Origin: Bifidobacterium leontopitheci
Lineage (GTDB): Bacteria > Actinomycetota > Actinomycetes > Actinomycetales > Bifidobacteriaceae
Reading direction: 5' to 3'
Length of the DNA stretch: 64,000 bases
Assembly: GCF_009193355.1 (NCBI RefSeq)
Contig: NZ_WBVT01000002.1
Location: 81,187 to 145,186, forward strand
Positions 27,551-36,971 of the stretch are shown here, piece by piece. Position 1 is the first letter of the stretch, and each line of letters starts with the position of its first letter. A model generated the notes under the pieces. The model was not told where the DNA came from. It made no database searches and worked only from the letters and a program-made list of their open reading frames with translations. The position numbers and the translations under genes were made by a program.

Positions 27551-28126
27551 ATGCGACGCTTCAACACTCGGGTCATCGCAGTGATTAGCGCGGTGATCGC
27601 AGTCATCGCCGTTCTTCTCATATGGGTTTCGTCCGGTGGCATCGTACTCGGGCGGGATACGCAGACGGCCGTGCAATCTAAGCAAGGACAGGTCGCAACT
27701 GCCGAGGAGGACGATGATGGTTCGTTCCATATTGCAGCCCGCGACATCGTGGACTCGCTTGACAAGGCCGCCGGCATCAGCGATGTCACAGACGAGGGCA
27801 TCATCTCGATGGGAGCCACGCCAAGCTATACCGTCGACACGAAAGGACGTAAGAACTGGCGGACCATCCGCAATGAAGACGACGTGCCGTTGAAGCCGGG
27901 GACATACCGGCTGTCCACGTATTGCCATGGTTCAGGCAAGGCGAAGAATACGTTCGTCATCGGCGACAAGACGCAGAGCACGCTCCAAAGTTGTGGTGGT
28001 GACCCGTACACGACCGCTACGCAGGATATCGACGTGACCGGCTCGGGGCTCAGCGTGGTGAGCATCGAACCGGTGCATAACGCGAGCTATGAGATCGCCT
28101 ATCGAATCGAACGCATCGATAAGTGA
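27551..28126 (+). CDS. Membrane-anchored extracytoplasmic protein, unknown function
   Basis: A 191-residue protein with one N-terminal signal anchor (VIAVISAVIAVIAVLLIWVS) and a soluble domain of about 155 residues. Two Cys in the domain (YCHGSG and QSCGGDP) could form a disulphide. There is no lipobox Cys, so it is probably anchored by the uncleaved helix. ATG 27551 has the strong site AAAGGAGG. It is the first gene after copy 2 of the 40-bp element and precedes the histidine kinase by 43 bp, so it may be a ligand-binding partner or target of that system. No family recognised. Confidence 0.65.
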   Translation: MRRFNTRVIAVISAVIAVIAVLLIWVSSGGIVLGRDTQTAVQSKQGQVATAEEDDDGSFHIAARDIVDSLDKAAGISDVTDEGIISMGATPSYTVDTKGRKNWRTIRNEDDVPLKPGTYRLSTYCHGSGKAKNTFVIGDKTQSTLQSCGGDPYTTATQDIDVTGSGLSVVSIEPVHNASYEIAYRIERIDK

Positions 28127-28169
28127 CGTTCGAAACGGTGTTTTCCGACCTATGGGACAGGAGCGAATT

Positions 28170-29603
28170 ATGACCGGGAATGCGAATGCTGGCCGAACTG
28201 GCCATGCAGACGACATCGTCCGTGACCGTCGCGAAGCCATGATGCTATGGGGAGCCGCCGCGTTCTCGCTGATGCTGTTCATGCTCGAGTGGTTCAACAC
28301 CGAAGGACTGTACGGCATCGACATAGCGCAGTACGCCATCGTATCAGTGCTGACGATCCTACTGCCGCTATGGCCGGTGCCGTTCGCTGTCGCCTTGCTC
28401 GTCGTGAACCTGCTCATGGCGGTCGCCCCGTTCGGCGGCGCCGGGTATGTTTCCGGATTGGAGCCCATGCTGCTTGCCAGCGCGGTGCTCGTCGTCCGCT
28501 GGGGTCGTATCACCATCGCGGGTGCGATATCAGCCATTTGCGTATTGGCTTACGCCGTCGAGATATTGTTCGACCTGACCTTCAGCCCCGGATACCCGGT
28601 TTTGTTGGTACTTGAGAACCTGATGCCGCTCGCACTCGCCTGGACTGTGGGTGCGATCATCCGTTGGGCGCATACGATGGAACGTGAACGGGTGGCGGAA
28701 GAGGAGCGAGCGCAACGGCGGGAGCAGCAGCTCATGCTCATGCATGTGCTGCATGACTCCGTGGCGAACAATCTCACGTATGCGGCGTCGCGATGCTCGC
28801 TGCTATTGGACGAGAACCCGGCTTCGGATGGTTCGCGGCATGCGCTCAGCGATCAAGACAGGGCGGCGGTGTTGGAGATCTCACTGATCATCGACCAGAG
28901 CCTGCAGGAGATTCGGCAGCGAATCATCGTCCCCGTGAAGCATGATCTGATGCCCGAAGCCGCGGAAAGCGGTGATTCGGAGGCTGCGCGGCAGCCAAGG
29001 GATACCATGGCGGAAGTGTCCTCCATCGAACAGCTGCATGAGGTCATGGCGACGTCTGGCAAACGCCTGCACCGTGACGGCTTCACCGGCGTCCCGCAGT
29101 TGGAAGGCGATATCGTGGGGCTGACCGAGCCCATGCTGCGGTTCCTTGCCGACGCCGTCCGCGAGCTCGCCGGCAACATGCTCAAATACGGCAGGCCGGG
29201 ACCGTTCACGCTACTGGTGAATGTAGCCGCATGCGCCGATGTCATCAACGCTCCTGATGCAGACGGCGGTGCCACGGAGGCCGGCGTCACGGTCATGGCG
29301 TCGAATCCGATGCGGGACTCCATAACGGAGGAAGAACACGGGCCCGCGAACGATGCCAACTCGAATGCCGTCAGCTGTTTTCGTCGGCCTGCCGACCAGT
29401 CATCCGCGCAGACGCCTGAACGGTCTTCGGAACGCTTCCCGGTGAAGTCGACCCGAAGCGGATTGGAGACCCTGCGCATGGAAACACTGCGCCTCGGCGG
29501 CGAGTTCAACCGTTCCGCCGAGGACGGCGAATGGACGGTGTACATCCATGTGCCGCTGCATACGCAGGTAACTACAGGCACAAAGGAAGGTGACGCATCA
29601 TGA
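28170..29603 (+). CDS. Sensor histidine kinase (NarL/DesK-type partner)
   Basis: A 477-residue kinase. The N-terminal half is membrane-embedded (segments from about residue 28, e.g. LWGAAAFSLMLFMLEWF, up to ALAWTVGAIIRWAH). The dimerisation box has the phosphoacceptor in MHVLHDSVANNLTYAASR, most likely His195. The ATPase domain has an N-box RELAGNMLKYG and G-box SGLETLRMETLRLGGEF; a poorly conserved stretch of about 70 residues splits them. ATG 28170 follows ACAGGAG. Its stop overlaps the response regulator start by 4 bp, so the two form a coupled pair. Confidence 0.85.
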   Translation: MTGNANAGRTGHADDIVRDRREAMMLWGAAAFSLMLFMLEWFNTEGLYGIDIAQYAIVSVLTILLPLWPVPFAVALLVVNLLMAVAPFGGAGYVSGLEPMLLASAVLVVRWGRITIAGAISAICVLAYAVEILFDLTFSPGYPVLLVLENLMPLALAWTVGAIIRWAHTMERERVAEEERAQRREQQLMLMHVLHDSVANNLTYAASRCSLLLDENPASDGSRHALSDQDRAAVLEISLIIDQSLQEIRQRIIVPVKHDLMPEAAESGDSEAARQPRDTMAEVSSIEQLHEVMATSGKRLHRDGFTGVPQLEGDIVGLTEPMLRFLADAVRELAGNMLKYGRPGPFTLLVNVAACADVINAPDADGGATEAGVTVMASNPMRDSITEEEHGPANDANSNAVSCFRRPADQSSAQTPERSSERFPVKSTRSGLETLRMETLRLGGEFNRSAEDGEWTVYIHVPLHTQVTTGTKEGDAS

Positions 29604-30256
29604 CCGGGCAGCGCAACACGACAACAGGAACGGACGCACGCAGGCCGCATGCGGTCATCGGCATCGTCGACAACGATCCGCTGGTGGGACGTGCCTTGGA
29701 AGACATGTTCACGGCGAGTCCCACGCCGCTCAGCGTCTTGTGGAACGTGCGATCCGCGCAGGAGGCGCTGCGGTTGTGCGCCGACCCGGCCATGCGGCCG
29801 GAACTTGTGCTCACTGACATGATGATGCCCGGAATGGACGGCAAGCAGCTTGCCGAACGGCTGCTGGCACTGTATCCACAGCTGCGCGTGCTCGCCATGT
29901 CCGCATTCCAGTACCGGTATACGCAGGAACAGCTGCGGCAGGCGGGAATCGCCGCGACGATCCGCAAGGAGGCAAGCGTACAGGAGTACGTGCAGCTGAT
30001 CGGCCGCATCATCGGCGACGACGAGCTCGCCACGTGGACGCAGGATTCGTACTGGCCCATACGCATGCGGCTGACTGACACGGAGATCACGGTGATGCGC
30101 GAATACCTCAAGGGCCGTACCACCAAGGCCACCGCGCACCTGCTGCACTTGAGCGAAGGCACCGTAAAGACGCATATGAACAACGTGTACAAGAAGCTGG
30201 GCGTGCACACGCGCGCGGAGGCGATCCGCATATGCATGCAGGAGCACGTCCTGTGA
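29600..30256 (+). CDS. Response regulator, NarL/LuxR family
   Basis: A 218-residue regulator. The receiver domain has VIGIVDNDPLVGRALEDMF, the phosphorylated Asp in LVLTDMMMPGMDG (about Asp73), Ser in AMSAF, and Lys in IRKEAS. The C-terminal LuxR HTH reads LTDTEITVMREYLKGRTTKA then LHLSEGTVKTHMNNVYKKLG. It overlaps the kinase gene by 4 bp. The two 40-bp identical promoter elements at 26531 and 27441 are natural candidate targets. Confidence 0.93.
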   Translation: MTGQRNTTTGTDARRPHAVIGIVDNDPLVGRALEDMFTASPTPLSVLWNVRSAQEALRLCADPAMRPELVLTDMMMPGMDGKQLAERLLALYPQLRVLAMSAFQYRYTQEQLRQAGIAATIRKEASVQEYVQLIGRIIGDDELATWTQDSYWPIRMRLTDTEITVMREYLKGRTTKATAHLLHLSEGTVKTHMNNVYKKLGVHTRAEAIRICMQEHVL

Positions 30257-30389
30257 ACCGATGCGCGCGCCATGTGATGCGCGGTGCGGCGGATCGCCGT
30301 CCGGCAAGCGAGTCGCGCGGCACGCAATGGCACGGCATGGAGTACAGTACTGAGTCAGTGTTATCCGCAAACGAGCAGGAGAAGTAACG

Positions 30390-30860
30390 ATGCCCAACCG
30401 TGCCGAACGTCGCAAAGCAGCAAGAGACCAGCGTCGGGGGATTCCCTCGCAGTACGACCACACCAACGGCCGTGCGCGAACCGGCATCATCGACGAGTAC
30501 GCGCTGCAGGAGAAGTCCCGCCGCATCCAGGAGGGACTGGGCGATGGCGGCGAGTGGAAGCCGAGCGCCCGGACCGTGTCCGACGAGCCGGCATCCGTGT
30601 TCGAGTCGAACCCGAACTACCGTGACCCGAAGGCGTTCAAGGCGCCGCACTCGGTGCGCCAGTGGTTCCGCGTGTTCAGCTGGACGCTGATCGCGCTGTC
30701 GATCATCGGCTTCTTCGTGGTGATGTGGGTGCCGAACCTGCCGATGTGGGTAATCATCACCGTCTCCGCCGTGTTCATCGTCGGCGTGGTCAGCCTGTTC
30801 TTCACCGCCGGCAACTACAAGAACAACCCGAACCTGGACGCCAACGGCACCGCCGTGTGA
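30390..30860 (+). CDS. Small membrane protein with two TM segments
   Basis: A 156-residue protein. The first half is basic and soluble (MPNRAERRKAARDQRRG). Two C-terminal hydrophobic segments follow: FSWTLIALSIIGFFVVMWV and WVIITVSAVFIVGVVSLFF. It ends in a short Asn-rich tail. ATG 30390 has AGGAGAAG upstream, and the codon use matches core genes. The arrangement resembles conserved actinobacterial small membrane proteins without known function. Confidence 0.75.
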   Translation: MPNRAERRKAARDQRRGIPSQYDHTNGRARTGIIDEYALQEKSRRIQEGLGDGGEWKPSARTVSDEPASVFESNPNYRDPKAFKAPHSVRQWFRVFSWTLIALSIIGFFVVMWVPNLPMWVIITVSAVFIVGVVSLFFTAGNYKNNPNLDANGTAV

Positions 30861-30928
30861 CGATCGCTCTCTCGCTCAGCCCATCATTAAAGCAGGCTGG
30901 CGCCCGTAGTTGGCTGGCCCGTACCTCG

Positions 30929-30976
30929 GCCCCCTCGGTGGAGGGGGCTGGCTGAGCGTAGCGAAGACTGGGGGAG
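30929..30976 (+). repeat. Bifidobacterial-type palindromic repeat, intergenic copy
   Basis: A GC-rich hairpin GCCCCCTCGGTGGAGGGGGC (30929-30948) is followed by TGGCTGAGCGTAGCGAAG and a G-run. The same hairpin-plus-tail of about 48 bp occurs six times inside pglX (48937 to 50907). Here it lies in the 267-bp gap between the membrane protein and glgA. Confidence 0.6.
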
Positions 30977-31026
30977 CGCCACCCGCCATACGCAATCCAT
31001 CCCCATGGCGAACATCACATGAATTC

Positions 31027-31069
31027 ACGCACAACCGTCAAAAAGAAAACAAGACGGTTGTGCGTTTTT
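31027..31069 (+). terminator. Intrinsic terminator before glgA
   Basis: ACGCACAACCGTC (31027-31039) pairs with 31053-31065 (13 bp, A-rich 13-nt loop) and ends in TTTTT. It separates the upstream membrane protein gene from glgA. A possible -10 GATAAT for glgA follows at 31092. Confidence 0.85.
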
Positions 31070-31127
31070 CATGCCATCGTGTCGTACAGTTGATAATGGA
31101 TTATCCCACGATTCAAGGAGTTCAACG

Positions 31128-32375
31128 ATGAAGGTCGATATCCTTACCCGAGAGTACCCGCCGCACGTCTACGGTGGTGCCGGCGTCCACGCGGAGCAGC
31201 TGTCCAAGGTGCTCGCCGAGAGAATCGACGTGACCGTCCGCGCGTTCGACGGACCGCGCGAACCGGCCGACGTGCCGGAGATCCCCAACGCCGCCGAAGC
31301 CAAGGGCAGCCTCAAGGTCGTCGGCTACGGCACACCCGCCGAACTCAAGGACGCGAACCCGGCGCTCAAGACCTTCGGCGTCGACCTGCAGATCGCCAAC
31401 GACGTCGACGCGGACATTATCCACGCGCACACCTGGTACGCGTGCCTCGCCGGCTACCTCGCGAAGATGCTACACGGCACGCCGCTGGTCATCACCGCGC
31501 ACAGCCTCGAGCCGTTCCGCCCGTGGAAGCGCGAACAGCTGGGCGGCGGCTACAACCTGAGCTCCTGGGCCGAGAAGGACGCCTACGAGCACGCCGACCG
31601 CGTGATCGCAGTCTCCAAGGGCATGCGCAACGACATCCTCACCGCCTACCCGGACCTCGACCCGAACAAGGTCGTAGTCGTGTACAACGGCATCACCATG
31701 TCCGAGTTCGCCACCCCGGCGGACGACGATCCGGGCTGGGGCGTGTTCGACCGCTACCACATCGACCGCAGCAAGCCGACCCTGCTGTTCGTGGGCCGCA
31801 TCACCCGTCAGAAGGGTCTGCCGTACCTGCTCAAGGCGCTGCACTTCGTGGACCCGGGCGTGCAGATCGTCCTGTGCGCCGGCGCGCCCGACACCCCGGA
31901 GATCATGGAGGAGGTCAAGAACGCGTTCGCCGAACTCGACAAGAAGCGCGGCAACATCATCTGGATCGAGGAGATGCTGCCGAAGAACGAGCTGAGCGCC
32001 CTCGAACACGGCTGCGACGCGTTCATCTGCCCGAGCATCTACGAGCCGCTGGGCATCGTGAACCTCGAGGCCATGGCTTGCGGCCTGCCGGTCGTCGCGT
32101 CCGCCACCGGCGGCATCCCCGAGGTCGTCGTCGACGGCGAGACCGGCTTCCTGGTCCCGATCGATCAGCTGCACGACGGCACCGGCACCCCGACCGACCC
32201 GGACAAGTTCGTGCACGACATGGCCGACGCGATCAACAAGATCATGGCCGACCCGGAGCTGCGCAAGAAGATGGGACAGGCCGGCTACGAGCGCGCCCGC
32301 GACGTGTTCAGCTGGGAGTCCATCGCCGACGAGACCGTCAAGGTCTACCAGTCCGTGCTCGACGAGCGCAAGTAG
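31128..32375 (+). CDS. glgA: Glycogen synthase, actinobacterial GT4 type
   Basis: A 415-residue glycosyltransferase of the Corynebacterium-type glycogen synthase group. It starts [20 protein letters not shown], then has [20 protein letters not shown], the GT-B phosphate-binding region [20 protein letters not shown], and the nucleotide-sugar site [20 protein letters not shown]. The family adds glucose from ADP-glucose to glycogen; mycobacterial relatives instead make maltose-1-phosphate (GlgM), so the exact acceptor is open. ATG 31128 follows AAGGAG at 7 nt. Confidence 0.92.
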   Translation: MKVDILTREYPPHVYGGAGVHAEQLSKVLAERIDVTVRAFDGPREPADVPEIPNAAEAKGSLKVVGYGTPAELKDANPALKTFGVDLQIANDVDADIIHAHTWYACLAGYLAKMLHGTPLVITAHSLEPFRPWKREQLGGGYNLSSWAEKDAYEHADRVIAVSKGMRNDILTAYPDLDPNKVVVVYNGITMSEFATPADDDPGWGVFDRYHIDRSKPTLLFVGRITRQKGLPYLLKALHFVDPGVQIVLCAGAPDTPEIMEEVKNAFAELDKKRGNIIWIEEMLPKNELSALEHGCDAFICPSIYEPLGIVNLEAMACGLPVVASATGGIPEVVVDGETGFLVPIDQLHDGTGTPTDPDKFVHDMADAINKIMADPELRKKMGQAGYERARDVFSWESIADETVKVYQSVLDERK

Positions 32376-32403
32376 CGCATCGCCGCCTCGCACGGGTGTT
32401 TCC

Positions 32404-32458
32404 GGCACAGCGGGTGTCTTGCGTGGGTGGATCGCCCGCGCAAGACACCCGCTGTGCC
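32404..32458 (+). terminator. Terminator after glgA, perfect 20-bp stem
   Basis: GGCACAGCGGGTGTCTTGCG (32404-32423) pairs exactly with 32439-32458; the loop is 15 nt. It starts 28 bp after the glgA stop. It also lies 41 bp before the next start, so it could influence that gene's leader. Confidence 0.8.
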
Positions 32459-32499
32459 ATACTGATATCCGAACAGCCCGCACCGCAAAGGAGCAGCAC

Positions 32500-33345
32500 A
32501 TGACCGAAGTACTCAAGCTCGACAACGTCGAGTTCCGCCGCAACCGCCGCGTCATCATCACCGACGTGAACCTGACGATCAACGCGGGCGAACGCTGGGT
32601 GCTGTTCGGGCCGAACGGCATCGGCAAGTCGACGGCCGTGGGCATGCTCGCCACGCGCACGTTCCCGTCCGAGGGCCGCGTGTTCATCCTCGGCCATCAG
32701 CTTGGCAAATACGACGTGTTCAAGCTGCGCACGCGCATCGGCCTCGCCTCCGCCGACCTGGGCCGGCAGTTCCCGGACTTCGAGGATCCGCTCGACGCCG
32801 TGGTCACCGGACTGTCTGCGGTGACCGGCCGCTGGCAGGACACGTACACGGACGAGGAGTACGCCCGCGCCCGCCAGCTGCTGCGCGACTTCCGGGTGAG
32901 CTATCTGGAAGGCAAGCAGATGTGGCGGCTCTCGGAGGGCGAACGTACGCGCGTGCTCATCGCCCGCGCGCTCATGGGCGACCCCGAGCTGCTCATCATG
33001 GACGAGCCGACCACCGGCCTTGATCTGGGCGGCCGCGAACAGGTGATGCGCACGCTCAGCCGCATTGGCGAAGAGGATTCGAACCGTGCCGTCGTGCTCG
33101 TCACGCACCGTCTTGAGGAGATTCCGGCCGGATTCGACCACATCGCCATCATGGGCCGCAAGCCGATCCCCGCCGAGGACGCCACCGATGAGGGCGTCGA
33201 CTCGATGGGCAACCCCGGCGCCGGCACCATCGTGTATTCGGGTCCGCTCGAGGACGGCCTGACCGACGAGCGCCTCTCCGACCTGTTCGGCATGCCCATC
33301 GAAGTCCAGCACACGCACGGCCGCTGGGCCGCCTACGCGGTGTGA
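32500..33345 (+). CDS. ABC-type ATPase without a linked permease
   Basis: A 281-residue single ABC domain. Walker A is GPNGIGKST, the signature is LSEGERTRVLIARAL (instead of LSGGQ), Walker B is LLIMDEPTTGLDLGG, and the switch His is in VTHRLEEIPAGFDH. The motif style (DNVEFRRNRRVIITDVNLTI at the N-terminus, FRVSYLEGKQMW before the signature) resembles the YlmA/ModF-like soluble ATPases. ATG 32500 follows AAAGGAG. No permease gene is adjacent, so the function is uncertain: a molybdate-like transporter component or a non-transport ATPase. Confidence 0.85.
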   Translation: MTEVLKLDNVEFRRNRRVIITDVNLTINAGERWVLFGPNGIGKSTAVGMLATRTFPSEGRVFILGHQLGKYDVFKLRTRIGLASADLGRQFPDFEDPLDAVVTGLSAVTGRWQDTYTDEEYARARQLLRDFRVSYLEGKQMWRLSEGERTRVLIARALMGDPELLIMDEPTTGLDLGGREQVMRTLSRIGEEDSNRAVVLVTHRLEEIPAGFDHIAIMGRKPIPAEDATDEGVDSMGNPGAGTIVYSGPLEDGLTDERLSDLFGMPIEVQHTHGRWAAYAV

Positions 33346-33387
33346 GACCATGCGACTGCGGAATGCCCGTATCGGGAGAAGCATGTG

Positions 33388-34968
33388 ATGACTGACGGCA
33401 AGGACACACGGATGGAAAACGTTCAGAACGAGTATGAGGAACAGCGCCGTCATGTTTTGGGCGTTGCACTTGAAGGCGCTGCTGCTGAGACCGTGCAGCG
33501 ATTCGGCGCCGCCGCGAAGGAGCATCTGGTATCGTATTCCGGAGTCGACAATGAAACCGGAGAGCAACTCGCCCGGAGTCTCAAGACCGTTGCCGGACAG
33601 CAGGTGCATCCTGACTTCGTCAAGCAAAACATCAAACAGCAGGCCGGATTCAGTGCTGAGATCGAATCGGTGGCACGTAAGAATGCCAAGAACATCATCG
33701 ACGGCAAAGGCGAACGATTCAAACGATTCGATGTCGCCAACGATCAGCTTGTTGATGTCGTCTCGTTCGACGAATTCGGCGATATGATATCCGGCTCTCA
33801 GGCGCAGATGAAATTTGTCGGCGACAGTGCCAAGGAACTGCTTACGGCGTTGAAAAGCGATACATACAAGAAGTATCGTGATGGGAATGTTCGCATGGAC
33901 ATCCCTGATGATTACTACGACGTATTGATGGGCGATGGCCCCGACAGCATCGATGCGCAGATCAACAAGCTGCAGCATAAGCTGGATGAGGGCCTGCTTG
34001 CCGATGGATCTTCCGATAAGGTTCGTCAGGAGATCGACACGTTGCGGAGCATTAAGAAGAGCCTGCGCAAAAGCGGATTGACCAAAGACGAAGCTATCGA
34101 AGCGCGTCTGCATCCCAAACTCATGGTGGCAAAGGATGTGGCAAAACTGGCGCATAAGGCCGGTGTGCAACAGGCCAAAACCGGCGCGCTGATCGGTGGC
34201 GGCACGTCACTGGTTCGCAATCTTGTCGGTTGTATCAAAGGCACCATCAAACCTGCCGAAGCCGCCAAGAATGTTGGTAAGGATGCGGCTATGGCAGCGG
34301 CATTCAGCTATGCGACCGCTTTCTCCGGAACCGCGATCAAGGGCGCCATGCAGAATGCGTCAAGCGGATACATGCGCAGCCTGTCCAAAACGAATGTGGC
34401 TTCGACGCTGGTTTCCACCACCATGGACGTTTCCAAGGCGATTACCCGATATTGCCGAGGGGAAATCACCGGTGCGCAATGTGTAGAACAGATGGGTCAG
34501 CAGGGTCTTGGACAGCTCGGAGCGCTTATGGGAACGGCTGTCGCCATGTCTGCCATTTCCGCCGTCGGAGCTACCGGCTTGGTCGCAGTTGCCGCAGGCA
34601 TGGTGGGCAGCACCATCGGATATACCGCAGCGGTGTCGGTATATGAGGAATTGTCTACGGCCTTGAACGAGTACGAAATGGCCAAGGAAGAGCGCATCCG
34701 CGTCGAGCGTGAATGCGCCGAAGCGGTGGAACTGATACGGCAATATCGCATCGAGATGAACAAGACCGTGGATGCGTATCTCGCAGACAAGGCCGAAGCT
34801 TTCAATGCGGGTTTCGAAACCATGGATCAGGCGATTGTCGCCAACGATGTCAATGGATATCTGGCTGGCAATGCCCTGATTCAGGAAACGATGGGATACC
34901 GGCCACAATTCCGTACACAGCAGGAGTTCGATGACCTGATGGACTCCGATGACGCTTTCATTCTGTAG
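33388..34968 (+). CDS. Unknown protein with central Gly/Ala-rich hydrophobic regions (TerB cassette gene 1)
   Basis: A 526-residue protein of no family I recognise. Residues 1-260 are hydrophilic and helical, rich in Glu/Lys/Gln. Two Gly/Ala-rich hydrophobic regions follow (about 265-330, including GALIGGGTSLVRNLVG; and about 372-417, GQLGALMGTAVAMSAISAVG), with glycine spacing like membrane-inserting glycine zippers. The C-terminus (430-526) is charged and helical. ATG 33388 fits GGGAG upstream; GTG 33385 is possible. The next gene is 18 bp away with its own strong site, so three genes form one operon. Composition is less GC-biased than neighbouring genes, suggesting acquisition. Confidence 0.7.
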   Translation: MTDGKDTRMENVQNEYEEQRRHVLGVALEGAAAETVQRFGAAAKEHLVSYSGVDNETGEQLARSLKTVAGQQVHPDFVKQNIKQQAGFSAEIESVARKNAKNIIDGKGERFKRFDVANDQLVDVVSFDEFGDMISGSQAQMKFVGDSAKELLTALKSDTYKKYRDGNVRMDIPDDYYDVLMGDGPDSIDAQINKLQHKLDEGLLADGSSDKVRQEIDTLRSIKKSLRKSGLTKDEAIEARLHPKLMVAKDVAKLAHKAGVQQAKTGALIGGGTSLVRNLVGCIKGTIKPAEAAKNVGKDAAMAAAFSYATAFSGTAIKGAMQNASSGYMRSLSKTNVASTLVSTTMDVSKAITRYCRGEITGAQCVEQMGQQGLGQLGALMGTAVAMSAISAVGATGLVAVAAGMVGSTIGYTAAVSVYEELSTALNEYEMAKEERIRVERECAEAVELIRQYRIEMNKTVDAYLADKAEAFNAGFETMDQAIVANDVNGYLAGNALIQETMGYRPQFRTQQEFDDLMDSDDAFIL

Positions 34969-34986
34969 AAAGGAGCAGGATACGCA

Positions 34987-35889
34987 ATGACAAGCATCCA
35001 ACGCAAAGGCGCTTTGAAGGCGTTCTACTATCTGATGTCCGTGGATGGAACCGTCAGCGATGACGAACTGGAATTGTTCGACCATATCGGCGAAGAACTG
35101 GATGGCAAGCATTTCCGCGATTACCGGCAGCAGGTGATTGATTCGTGCGAAGACCGACTTCGATCATATCCAAACGAGGCAGACCGTTACGACGTAATCG
35201 TCGAAGGCGTCGACGAAGCGGTATCCCATCATGCGCAGAACCCGGAGAACGGCGTCGCTTCTCGCTTGCTGCTCTGGGACATGCTCGCGACGGCTTTTGC
35301 AGACGGTAACTATGATGACTCCGAACGAAAGCTGATCAGGCACATCGCGAGAACGGTCATCAAGGACCGATCTCTGTATCCGGAAATGGAACATCTCATG
35401 CGTTCCGCTCATTCAGTGAAGGAGGAACTCGCCTGGATCACATCCACCGATCGGCCGTATTCGGAAGTGAAACCCATCGTGGCTCAACTTGAAGACCGGC
35501 TGGCGGTTATTCAACGTGCCTCCACACAGTTGGTCGCCGATGAGATGGTTCCGCCCATTCCCGCAGCGGTCGCCCCTCAACAAGACGTGTTTGATATGGC
35601 AAAGGACAACGTCGGCAGAGTGACGGCTCCAGTGGTCGACCAAGTCCAACATGTGGTGCAAGGTGCCACAGACTCGGTTAAACATGCTATTGACAACACT
35701 CCTGTGTTGAATCAGGCCGGGAATGCCATGAAGTCCGCAACGGACGCTGTAGGCAATGCGGTGGCTCCAGTAGGGAATGAGTTGCGCAAACAAGCGGGCA
35801 ACGTCGCGCAGGAAGCGAAAAAGCAGGCCGATAATGCGGCGAATGCGGTCAAAGGATTCGTCGGCGGATTATTTGGCGGGAAACGGTAG
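34987..35889 (+). CDS. TerB-like domain protein (cassette gene 2)
   Basis: A 300-residue protein. The first half looks like a TerB (tellurite-resistance-type) helical domain: LKAFYYLMSVDGTVSDDELE, then LLWDMLATAFADGNYDDSER with KLIRHIARTV. The paired acidic D-G-x-(V/Y)-(S/D)-D-x-E motifs are the family's metal-binding signature. The second half (about 200-300) is a low-complexity Ala/Asn/Val amphipathic stretch ending FVGGLFGGKR. ATG 34987 follows AAAGGAG. It sits between two proteins with Gly/Ala-rich hydrophobic regions; TerB domains are known from stress- and phage-response gene clusters. The role here is unknown. Confidence 0.72.
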   Translation: MTSIQRKGALKAFYYLMSVDGTVSDDELELFDHIGEELDGKHFRDYRQQVIDSCEDRLRSYPNEADRYDVIVEGVDEAVSHHAQNPENGVASRLLLWDMLATAFADGNYDDSERKLIRHIARTVIKDRSLYPEMEHLMRSAHSVKEELAWITSTDRPYSEVKPIVAQLEDRLAVIQRASTQLVADEMVPPIPAAVAPQQDVFDMAKDNVGRVTAPVVDQVQHVVQGATDSVKHAIDNTPVLNQAGNAMKSATDAVGNAVAPVGNELRKQAGNVAQEAKKQADNAANAVKGFVGGLFGGKR

Positions 35890-35920
35890 AAAGACTTTCT
35901 TCAGGTAAAGGAATATCATC

Positions 35921-36916
35921 ATGCCAATCTTTGTTGTACCCCTGTTTATGGGTTTGGCTGCCGTGAGCGGTGCCGCTGGCGTAGGCATGGCCGCCAAAGG
36001 TGGTCTTGACCAAAGCAAGGCGAATAAGCTGAACACCAATTCCAGTGAACGCATCCGATGGGCCGCCAACCGACTTGAACAAATGCGTGAACAGTGCTCC
36101 GAATCGCTGAATGCCCTCGGCAAGGAGAAGCTGTTCATACTTGACGGCAGCATGCAACGGTTCCTGCACTCGTTCGAGCAGCTGAAAAACGTGGACTTCA
36201 CCGCATCCGAAGGCCTTGATGAGTTGGAACGGTTACGCATTGATAAGGCGTCGTTCGACGAGCTCAAGACCATGAGCGGCATCGCATCCTCGCTGATGGA
36301 AGGCGGCATAACAGGTGTCGCCAGCGGAGCTCTCGCAGCCTTCGGCGCGTACAGTGCGGCTTCCACGTTCGCAGTGGCTTCCACTGGCACGGCCATCAGT
36401 GCATTGAGCGGTGCGGCTGCAACGAACGCCACGTTGGCATTCTTCGGAGGAGGCTCATTGGCCGCAGGAGGCATGGGCATGGCTGGCGGCGCAGCGGTGC
36501 TGGGCGGCCTTGTTGCAGGGCCTGCCTTGTTGGTCATGGGCATCATCGTCGGAGCCAAAGGCGGCAAGAATCTCGAAGAGGCGAAAACGCAGTCCGCCGA
36601 GGTCAGCAAGTATTGCGAAGAGATGCTGGCTGGCATCGACCAGTGCATTGCCATCCGCAGGAACAGCTCCATGTTCCATGCGCTTCTGGCACGGTTGGAT
36701 GCCCGGTTCTTGCCGCTGGTGTTCAAGATGGAACGCATCATCAGCGAGGAGGGAACCGACTACTCCGCATTCACACAGGAGAACAAGCGGACCATCGCCG
36801 CTGCGGCTTCTACCGCAGCTTCAATCAAGGCCGTATTGGATACGCCTCTTCTGGCTGAAGATGGTTCTTTGACGGCTGAATCGGTTTCACTCGTTCAGTC
36901 AGATCTCGGTCAATGA
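35921..36916 (+). CDS. Unknown protein with glycine-zipper-like hydrophobic core (cassette gene 3)
   Basis: A 331-residue protein. It has a hydrophobic N-terminus (IFVVPLFMGLAAVSGAAGVG), then a helical segment (30-115) and a very long Gly/Ala-rich hydrophobic region at about 121-213 (e.g. FFGGGSLAAGGMGMAGGAA, LGGLVAGPALLVMGIIVGA). A helical C-terminal domain ends the protein. The middle region could span the membrane several times and is what a pore-forming effector might look like, but that is inference. ATG 35921 has AAAGGAA upstream. It lies 31 bp after the TerB gene and is the last gene of the cassette; the next gene is of ordinary core type. Confidence 0.7.
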   Translation: MPIFVVPLFMGLAAVSGAAGVGMAAKGGLDQSKANKLNTNSSERIRWAANRLEQMREQCSESLNALGKEKLFILDGSMQRFLHSFEQLKNVDFTASEGLDELERLRIDKASFDELKTMSGIASSLMEGGITGVASGALAAFGAYSAASTFAVASTGTAISALSGAAATNATLAFFGGGSLAAGGMGMAGGAAVLGGLVAGPALLVMGIIVGAKGGKNLEEAKTQSAEVSKYCEEMLAGIDQCIAIRRNSSMFHALLARLDARFLPLVFKMERIISEEGTDYSAFTQENKRTIAAAASTAASIKAVLDTPLLAEDGSLTAESVSLVQSDLGQ

Positions 36917-36971
36917 CGGGGTACAGAGTACGCAGGGGATTGCCGCTGCAGATAGTCGAAGGGAGCCCGTC

